The notes under the pieces: model-generated
The model's database searches: none
Seen by the model: only the letters and a program-made list of their open reading frames with translations
What the model was told of the DNA's origin: nothing
Program-made: the position numbers and the translations under genes
NCBI GenBank assembly: GCA_014904845.1
Contig: MU119257.1
Span: 212,215-276,214, forward strand
Length of the DNA stretch: 64,000 nucleotides
DNA from: Acephala macrosclerotiorum
Taxonomy: Eukaryota; Ascomycota; Leotiomycetes; Helotiales; Mollisiaceae
Direction of reading: 5' to 3'
In this document: positions 55,836 to 64,000 of the stretch, in pieces
How positions within the stretch are numbered: position 1 is the stretch's first letter
Layout of the letters: the number at the start of each line of letters is the position of its first letter

Positions 55836-58539
55836 ATGGCCGACGATGGCATGCTCATGAATTGGGAGATTGGGGATGCGCCGATACTCCCGAAGCAGAA
55901 ATTCCAAGGCGGCAGGTGGAAGGATCGATTGGCGGCGAAGAAAATTGTGCAGAAGAGAACGAGCAGACCGTCGAACCCGTCTACCAGAGAAATTTTCAAA
56001 GATAATGGACATAATGTGCCAGTGGAGGATTATATCGGTCCAAGCGTAGAGCCAAGGCCGCTGAAGAGGCAAAGAGTTGAAATTGAAACCGGGCGAAACT
56101 TGGACACTGCGAAATTCATCTCTGGGAAACTTCCTCCCGGGAGCATAAATATTGGCGGAAGGCGCAGCGTGCCCATACAGGAAGAGACCAGACCAGCTTT
56201 TGTTTCACGAAATTCACCTCCAGGAAGCATAAAAACTGGAGAGTCTCGAAGAAGATCCTTTAAAGAAGATCCAAGGGCAGCAGTTGTATCTGGCAAGCTA
56301 CCGCCTGGGAGTATAAATGGTGGGACTCGAAGCACGAAATTTGATGATGAGACTAGACCAGCATATACATCGGGGAAACTACCGCCTGGGAGCATAAAGA
56401 GCGGAGGGGGAGGAGGAGAAGGACGCAATGCCAATGCCAGCAAAGGATTCGCAAACGCGGGGCATCAAGCAGAAAGTGGAAAACCGAACCAGATAATCTC
56501 CTCACTATTCTCTTTCAACCCTTCTGGGAAAACTAAGTTCGAAGAACCCGAGGAAGAGGCAGAACCGGCCAGACCATCCAATGCACCCCTCACGGAAGAG
56601 ATGGAGACTTTCACAGCACTGGGACTTTCGAGAAGATTGGCGGCACATTTGTCAACAAAGCTCGATATGAAAGCACCCACTGCGATCCAGAAGGCAACCA
56701 TCCCTGGAATGATCAAGGACGACAGCGATGCTTTTATACAGGCAGAGACAGGTTCCGGCAAAACCTTGGCATATCTGCTACCTATTGTAGAGAGGATATT
56801 GGCTATTAGTAGCAAGGATGTACAAGTGCATAGAGATTCGGGATTATTTGCCATTGTGGTTGCGCCAACCCGGGAGTTGTGCAAGCAGATAGCTACTGTT
56901 CTGGAAAAATTGCTCCGATGTGCGCCATGGATTGTTGGAACTACTGTTATTGGAGGAGAAGGCAAGCAATCCGAGAAGGCTAGATTGCGGAAAGGTGTGA
57001 ATATTCTGATCGCAACTCCTGGTCGATTGGCAGATCATCTGCAAAACACAGAAGTCCTGAAAGTGAACATGGTTCGATGGCTGGTGCTAGACGAGGGCGA
57101 TCGGTTGATGGAAGGTGGATTTGAGGATGATATCAAGACCATCGTGGAGAGAATCGGCGCGAGGCCTGTTTCTGCTGTTCGCGACAAGATCAATGGCTTG
57201 GACACCAAAGCATTACCAAGTCGGAGGGTCACAATTCTCTGCTCGGCTACAATGAACATGAAGGTCCAGCAATTAGGAGAGATCAGTTTGAAGGACGCTG
57301 TGCATATTCAAGCAGATCCATCAGATGTTGAAGCTGTGAAAGACAAGACAGAGGGAAACAAAGATGATGAGAAAGCATTTTCAGCACCGGCACAACTAAA
57401 GCAGGCATACGCTGTTGTTCCTGCCAAGCTTCGTCTTGTCACACTGACGGGGATCTTGAAGCGTGCCTTTGCTAGGCGAGGCTCCGTCATGAAAGCTATT
57501 GTCTTCATCTCATGTGCTGATTCTGTCGACTTTCACTTTTCCTTGTTTAGTCGTCCTTGGGAAGCTTCGGTTAAGGATGGGGAAACTGCTGCTGGCGTTC
57601 CGGAACTCTCAAAAAACGATTTAATGAAAGACACAGTCGCTTATGGTTCCACCTTCTCGAGCAAAACAAACCCAGTCGTTCTCTGCAAGCTTCACGGATC
57701 TTTGGCTCAAAACATTCGAACAGCCACGCTGAAAGCCTTCACTGAGTCAACTGAACCTTGTGTCATGGTCTGCACAGATGTTGCATCTCGTGGTCTCGAT
57801 ATGCCAAACGTCGACTACGTCATAGAGTATGACCCTCCATTCAGTGCAGAAGACCATCTGCATCGCGTAGGTCGAACTGCCAGGGCTGGAAAGGATGGCC
57901 GAGCCCTCATCTTCCTGTTACCTGGTGAGGAAGAAGAATATGTGTCTATTCTTGCGTCTGGATATAGAGATGGGAAGAAGGCTCTTGCCCACCACACTGC
58001 TGAGGATCTTCTGAGAAAGGGCTTCGGGGGCATAGGCCGAGAATGGGAGGATCGTGCTACAGAATGGCAACTTGAGGTTGAGAGATGGGCACAGGATTCT
58101 CCAAAGTATCTTGAGATGGCCCGTCGTGGCTTCCAGAGTCATATTCGTGCATATGCTACTCATGTGGCCAACGAGAGACATATTTTCAACATGCAGACGT
58201 TGCATCTGGGACATCTCGCAAAAGCATTTGCTTTAAGAGACAAACCAGGCAGTATCAAGGTTCCGGGCTTACGACCCGCGAAAATGACCAAGGCAGATAG
58301 GAGCGTGGCAGCTAGGAAAGCCAAGAGAGGGGAAGTAGAAGACAAGGCTCCGGAGGTAAGCTTAATTCTTCCAGACTGCTTCCTGAATATAGTGCTAATT
58401 CGATCGGTAGGGTGAGCGAGTGAAGAAGCAGAGAAAGCTTGAATTAGACCTTCCATCTGTGGATGACAGCGCCGCAAAGAGGATGAAAAAGAAGATGAAG
58501 GAGCATATGGCAGTAGCTAGCGAATTTAACATCGGATAA
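55836..58539 (+). CDS. DBP7: DEAD-box RNA helicase Dbp7 (ribosome biogenesis)
   Basis: A nucleolar ATP-dependent RNA helicase that acts in 60S subunit assembly. Exon 1 is 55836-58355, a 55-bp intron (58356-58410) follows, and exon 2 ends GERVKKQRKLELDL...FNIG at 58539, about 883 aa in total. Motifs: Q-motif KAPTAIQKATIP, motif I AETGSGKT (about residue 305), motif II in LDEGDRL (DEGD rather than DEAD, about 417; usual in Dbp7), motif III SAT (about 469), and motif VI HRVGRTARAG (about 675). The N-terminal disordered region has four spaced copies of a PPGSI motif. Without splicing the frame stops at 58413-58415. Confidence 0.95.
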
Positions 58540-58804
58540 TATGGATTTCTAAACCCTCTGAACAACAAGAACTCTTCAAGCCCGATCGGTCCCAGCAGCA
58601 TAAACAAGCACAACCCACAAGTGACCATTCTACGGATGCATAATACGCGGTCAGGGTCAGTCGTGTCTCCTACTTCGACGAGACCGAACCATCTTTTGCC
58701 TTCTCGGACAATTTACACTTCTCTTGTATCTATTGCTCGTCTCTAGTCCATCGACTTTCGAGATTACGTTATCCCTCATATCGACCAACATCCTGCTCTC
58801 AAGA

Positions 58805-60766
58805 ATGTCCCATCCAGGATCGGACTTTGAGCATCCCCAAGAGTATTCGCCCAAGATGAAGGGTCCTATGATGGATTTAGAGGAGTTGGCTGCCTCGATA
58901 GGTTGTAACTTCCAACCTAGACATCTTCCGAAACCTACTCACTCGGTCTGTGAGCCAAATCCTCTGCCCAAAATGCCTGCCCGCCACCAATGCCAAAGGA
59001 GGACCCGACGTTAAAGATACAGCTCTTGATGGACCGGGACGTTGCCCAAGCTGCAATCGACGACGAAACGATTTGGGCTTCGGAAAAGACACAGAAGCGC
59101 TCACATAAAGACTTCAAAGAATGTTCAGGGCCTTCAACGGCTCCGAAACCAGGCAAGGCCGCCAAGAAAAATGTCTTCTCTGCTATGATGAGCAATGCAA
59201 AACAAAGCTCCAGCTTTGGGAAATGGACGAACCAAATCTTTACCTTCAATGGTTTTACGGAAGACTTCGAGCAAGTTCTGAGCGGACGAGATATTGTCAG
59301 TGACTGGCATCGACAAAGAACCGACGAGGCTTCCTTCATTACGAACGCAATCAAGGACTATATCAACACACGGTCAGCCCTTCACTTGTAGACAAAGATC
59401 AATGCACTGCATATGTTGGTTGAGATTGCTACAGGTGCTGTGTATGCACCAGAACGCAGTATATCGCGAGATATACCTCGAAGCACTGTACCGAAATTTT
59501 TACTTGACCACAAGGACAATCTTGTGAACAGGATATGGCTTCCGAGATGAAACAACTTATGGAGGAGAAAGACTTTATGCATGAGTTCAAATTGCTTCGC
59601 CAGCAGCCACTCATTAAATGGGGAGGTGCTACATGGAACGGTCCAGACGAAATCTTGAGAGTTGTGAAGCCCCCTAGACCAATGAACTTCAGGAAGATCT
59701 ACTCCAATATCGAGCAGAAACTGAATGTCGGTCAATATTCTAGCACTTCTGGTGTTCCGGTTGTCATAATCATTCGCAATGACATGTTACCGTATGTGAC
59801 CCGGTCCATGTGCTTCGAGATAAAATACAACGCGATGAACGTTTTGGGAGACATGGGTATGTTCTTCATGAAGAGAAGTATCTCTTACGAAGATCGAAAA
59901 ATGACTTTAACACTCTTTTCGGTGCGCTCTTAATTGTCGGCCATCTATTCAATGAAGACGAGGTTTCTGGAATTCTGACGGAGATACAATCTGAGGAGTC
60001 ATTGTCGGATTCGGGCTTCGTGAACTAGTTTCTTAGCGTCGTAGACTGTGGTCTGAGGAGATCTTACTCCTACGGTTATAACTACGACAGGCCCGATATG
60101 AATTATGCAGCTCAGTACGTACAGCGACGAATTCTGGAGAATGCAGTGGATCGTAAGAAGTTGCAAACGCTAAGTCTCCACAGACAGAAAGGGCTCCTGG
60201 TGAAACTCTTATACCTGAAGTGCTCTGATACTAGTGGACTTGAGGATGCTAAAGACAGGCCAGATGAGATCGTGTCGTTATTTCCTGACAGGCTAGCACC
60301 ATTGGAACTAGAGGATGTACTAGGAAGACTGGACGAGGTTCTGTCTCACTATCTGTGGCATGCGACCTACGGAGTTAGTATCCGGCCAGCGATTAGGGCT
60401 GTTCAGGAGATACAGACAGCTATCGACCGCAGCATATACCGAGCATCAAAGCATGCCACCAGAGGGACCCGTCTGGAAGTGAAGCGTAGCGCTCTTAAGA
60501 TCTTAATAGAGATTGGATTGCAAATTGTTGAATGGTGTCATATCTCACGCCCAGATTTTCCAAGACCATCTCTCGGAAAACTCGTTTACGGACTCTTTGA
60601 TGCTGGTCTGCGATTCTTTGAGCAAGTCAGACTGGGCTAGAGTGATGGAGGACCGAGATCTCCTTATTGATGCGGTAGAATTGGATGTACGATGTTTGCA
60701 GATACCCGAGTCGATGGAAGGACTGGACTGTTCTCAGAATCATCCGAGATCCCGAGCATGAGACTT
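58805..60766 (+). pseudogene. Uncharacterised fungal protein, frameshifted
   Basis: The reading hops between frames while staying protein-like: MSHPGSDFEHPQEYSPKMKG (58805), then CPSCNRRRND and KCLLCYDEQCKTKLQLWEMD, then KINALHMLVEIATGAVYAPE up to RIWLP, then EMKQLMEEKDFMHEFKLLRQ through MCFEIKYNAMNVLGDMG, then IVGHLFNEDEVSGIL, then a long open part 60098-60640 (NYAAQYVQRRILENAV...), and lastly ARVMEDRDLLIDAVELDV in a shifted frame. At least four frameshifts and several stops separate these. CxxC pairs suggest an N-terminal zinc-binding part. I do not recognise a named family. Confidence 0.55.
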
Positions 60767-61611
60767 CGAAGTCTTCGAGACGCACCAAAGCCGCCGTTCC
60801 AGTGCCAGTGGATATTGTTGATCTTACTGATGACTGAGTAGTGTTAGGATACTCTATTGGATCCATAGACGTGGGCGAAGACCAGACGACAAATTATCGC
60901 ACCAACTAAGACTCTATTCTTATCACCTAGCAACTCTTAATCACTAACCAGCTTGCCAGGAAAATTCGATAGCGCATGGCATCACAGCAACCGTCTCGGT
61001 GCTTTTGAGCCGTTCCCAGAATTTTGTAGATTTCCCAGGCCTCGAAATCATTGTATCGACTCAAAGGCGGGAGCGTGATACAAACGACTTGAATGATGAC
61101 GCATTGGAGCTTGCCACGGGAAAGCGAAGAGAACAATTTTACGTATGTATTTTATTAGAGTTCGGGCCTGCAAAGGATGAAGAAAGTGTTTAAGCCGCTT
61201 TGGAATAATTTCATGGTAACATCCTGTTCATTTCTTGCACCATCAAAGCACCTGTCAACGGTTTATGATTTTAGACTGGTACTATCTTTGCCCCCCTTTG
61301 GCTTGAACATCCATGCCATGCATGGTCCAGTGCTCTCTGGCCTGTCTAAAGGTGAGTCGCTTTCAATGTCCGACTCGGCCAAGTTGACGATCTGGAGGCT
61401 CTCTGCCGTTCAATTTACGGACATTTTGATAAGCCTAGTTTGCTTTATGCAGTGTCTTTACCCATCCACAGCCCTCGTCTTCGTCTACTAGCGCACAAAA
61501 ACAATCCTCTTCCACCTTTCCCCCAAAAAATTTGAAGACGCCAATCAACATTGCAAAACATCATCGCTTTTCCTTGTTGCTAACTTTGCAATAAGCTGAC
61601 GAATTGCAACC
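60767..61611. other. Intergenic, no supported gene
   Basis: A few ORFs up to 104 codons without domains (for example 61177-61491). The promoter of the gene starting at 61612 is here. Confidence 0.4.
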
Positions 61612-63617
61612 ATGTCTGCGCAAGATAAGATGATGATCAATCAACCTTGCAATAGCAATGGCGGTATGGTTTTCGATATCAATTATGTCCGCTAAATCTA
61701 ACGTGTCTTCAGGTCCTAATATTGCGCGAAATCCCAATCCAAACGAACTCATTGATCTTGAGCAGGTGGAGAGAGCACGAGCTGAGACAGAGAGATTCCA
61801 GAGAACCCAGAAGAGATACAAGACGCAGTCAGGAGGATACCTTTCCTTGCCAGGATCCGCCCAAGACGAAGACCTTGATGCCCTCCAGCACAGACTCCCC
61901 TGAGCTAGGCGCAACTTCTCAATAACCATAGTCCTAGGAGACATCAATGCAGCCGATACCACCTTGGAAAACTCCTCAATCACCATAGACTCAGGACACA
62001 TTAACATAGCCCATTCCATCATTGGAAACTCGCCAAAGCTGGGTAACAGCGCGCCGCTTAACTTTCCTGCCGTTCGTTCGTTTCTTTCGACACGTCCACC
62101 TACCATAAGAAAACATCCTGATCTCATTAATACAGGCGTAACCCACGCATTGTCCCATCCTCACGTGGGCATCATACCAATTCCAGGCTGGTTAGTCCAA
62201 GACCAATTCCAATTCCTCAACCTGACCTCTCCCCTGACCCCCTCTATCGACCACCGATTTGGTATCAACCAACAACCTACGAACGTCCTTCGCAGCATGG
62301 AACAATTAGTTACCCCAGATCCTCCATTTGACGTCGATTGGGACCCAAGAGTCGTACCACACACGCCTCGTGTTTACGGTTGGCCACGTGGACCCCTGAA
62401 AGTGAGGTTGTTGCTAACTTGAGTAGATGGGATCAAAGAAGTGACTTCATTGACCGACTTCATCAGATCAGCTGCAAGAACTCCTGTTCCCCCAAATACC
62501 ATGCCGATTATCCAGGCTCGTGTTACTATCGAGCACCAGAGACTATGTTCTGCTCGTAGGAACCATCCAAAAATGCGCGAGACAAAGCACGACATTCGTC
62601 GCAACATGGATTTCCTAGCCAGCGAGCTAACTTCTGAACGCGATGAGGACTACATTGACCGCCAGATTAAGGATCCAGGTGTTGAGAACCTAGAGTATTT
62701 GGCTGCGATTGGTGTCTTGAAGAAGGATAGTCCCATTATGTCAGCTGCAACCAGGGAGATGGACAATGAGACTGGAGAGAGACCTAATGGAAGACACTTT
62801 CTGGAGCAAAAGTGGCAATTGGAGCGTGCTGCTTCTTCATGCTATGCTCTCAATCGTGGCAGCCAACCTCCGGATTGGACCTTCAATCTCCATGCTACCG
62901 AACGGCTGATTATTTATGCTGGGTCTCGCGGTAAGTCACCCGCAGTATCCTCACATGTTCCAGTCCTCCTACCTACACTTGAAGACGCGTCAAAGAACTA
63001 TGCTAACTCCAATCGTCTGGAAAGGATCTAGAACCGATGAATTCCTTGCCTCGACGGTTCGTAACACTGTTCTTGACTTTGGAGACAACAGCTGACTGAT
63101 CTTGGCAGAAACGCCATGAGCAACAACGACTTGAGAAGGAAAGCTTCAAGACCTACGAAAACCTGTTTATGCTGGCTGAAGAAGGACCATATTGCGACTT
63201 GAATTGCAGTATGTAAAATTTTACCCTGTTTTTTTGGAGCGAGATTCGGAGCCGAACTCTTCGCGAGTTCTGTGAAGCCGGCTCCTCAACTCGGCTCCCA
63301 AATTATCCTTCAGATCTCATACTGATTTATCTATAGTGGCGGCCAACCCAGCTTGGATGATCGTTCCAGAACAAGATTATGGTGATGTTGATGATTCCAA
63401 CGATGGATACAACAGTTCTAGTGGCGGTGATGACGATGACGATGATGGTGATAGTGATGGGGATGGGGATGGGGATGGGGATGAATGCGAGGGGTATAAT
63501 GGCGATGGTGGAGAAGACGGTGACCCTGCTGAGAATCCTGGTGCCGATGACTCTGAAGCTACGCACTCTGGCTCTGAGGAGACAGTCTACCACGATTTTA
63601 TGGATGAAGCTCTTTGA
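61612..63617 (+). CDS. Uncharacterised protein with Asp/Gly-rich C-terminus; in-frame TGA
   Basis: Exon 1 (MSAQDKMMINQPCNSNGG) splices near 61664-61712 into PNIARNPNPNELIDLEQVER. This frame has a TGA at 61901-61903 and then stays open to an intron at about 62380-62426, giving TPRVYDGIKEVTSLTDFIRS. Further introns near 62932-63022, about 63058-63110 and 63211-63337 all keep phase (IIYAGSRGSRTDEFLAST, KRHEQQRLEKESFKTYEN, CDLNC-MAANPAW). The last exon is very acidic: runs of Asp, then DSDGDGDGDGDE. No known domain. The consistent splicing argues for a gene under selection until recently; the TGA could be a C-to-T change in CGA, a true stop, or an error. Confidence 0.5.
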
Positions 63618-64000
63618 TGGCTGGTGCCGCATAGGGGTATGTATCTTTGTATGTTTGGGATATGGTCCTTTGGCGACCTTTGATGTAGATCAGTGTTCTG
63701 GGGTAGCAGGGAGGGGAATACCAGCTAACAGTCACACATGTTCACAAAAGGATAAACCGACTTTCTTAGCATCCTCATGTCTACATAACAGAAGACAGTG
63801 GATTAATATGCCGCCGCAGTGCCATGATTTCCCCAGTGTACTAAGGGTTCTATTCCTGCAAACTAAAGCTCAGATTTGAAACCTTAAAACTTCTACTCTT
63901 ACATCTAAGTCAAACCCCTTATTAATCGGCCACCCCCTAAAGTCGGCCACTTTTTACACCAAAAATAACGATTTTTGATTTTTATATTTCTATTAATTAT
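63618..64000. other. AT-rich edge with possible transposon terminal repeat
   Basis: No gene. From about 63915 the DNA is AT-rich and carries two spaced CGGCCAC motifs (near 63930 and 63945), in a context like the ends of fungal pogo/Fot-type DNA transposons. The element, if real, continues beyond the window. Confidence 0.3.

Noticed and set aside
1..64000. CRISPR arrays, bacterial operons, riboswitches
   Set aside because: Nothing with regular repeat-spacer structure was seen, and the intron-bearing fungal genes make these features unlikely.

Overview
The window looks like nuclear DNA of a filamentous ascomycete (Pezizomycotina; Leotiomycetes is my guess, not proven). Genes lie on both strands with no operons. 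Introns are mostly 45-110 bp with GT-AG ends. Families typical of these fungi occur: HsbA, DUF6594, Zn2Cys6 regulators, GH35, Dbp7 and Erg8. No tRNA, rRNA or CRISPR array was recognised.

Layout. 1-4.6 kb is a graveyard: two inverted, broken copies of a P-loop GTPase family plus other degraded ORFs. 5.0-6.8 kb is an intact hexose-type MFS transporter (-). 6.8-12 kb is mostly non-coding, with a GACTC microsatellite, a palindromic MITE with TA target duplication (8989-9277), a 48-nt T tract and one doubtful small gene. 12.1-24.5 kb is gene-rich: an uncharacterised 366-aa protein, a frameshifted F-box/2EXR-like remnant (-), a TEX30/KANL3-type alpha/beta hydrolase, a C2H2 protein with two retropepsin-like domains (-), a DUF6594 membrane protein, an ATRIP/Rad26/UvsD-type checkpoint protein (-), and CDP-diacylglycerol synthase. 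25.2-27.0 kb is a secreted pepsin homologue that lacks both catalytic aspartates. 27-34.5 kb is accessory and eroded: an inverted-repeat element, CT and minisatellite repeats, an intact HsbA-type secreted protein, a dead glyoxal/galactose oxidase and broken membrane/secreted ORFs.

35.4-41.9 kb forms a probable beta-galactoside utilisation cluster: GH35/DUF5597 beta-galactosidase (-), a divergent lactose-permease-type MFS transporter (+), and a Zn2Cys6 transcription factor (-). The shared 0.6-kb promoter has a Gal4/Lac9-type CGG-N11-CCG site and CreA-like boxes. The GH35 reading frame carries one in-frame TGA, so this copy may be damaged or read through.

44.2-58.5 kb is housekeeping: a small spliced ORF, phosphomevalonate kinase (ERG8, -), a 1178-aa mitochondrial PPR protein (Cya5-like), a small potentially myristoylated protein (-), pantothenate synthetase (PAN6, -) and the ribosome-biogenesis helicase DBP7. 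58.8-64 kb is again eroded: a frameshifted pseudogene of an uncharacterised fungal family, a spliced gene with an in-frame TGA and an Asp/Gly-rich tail, and AT-rich sequence at the edge that resembles a transposon end.

Exon models were deduced by eye from reading frame, splice signals and family resemblance. Family names rest on recognised motifs, not on database searches.
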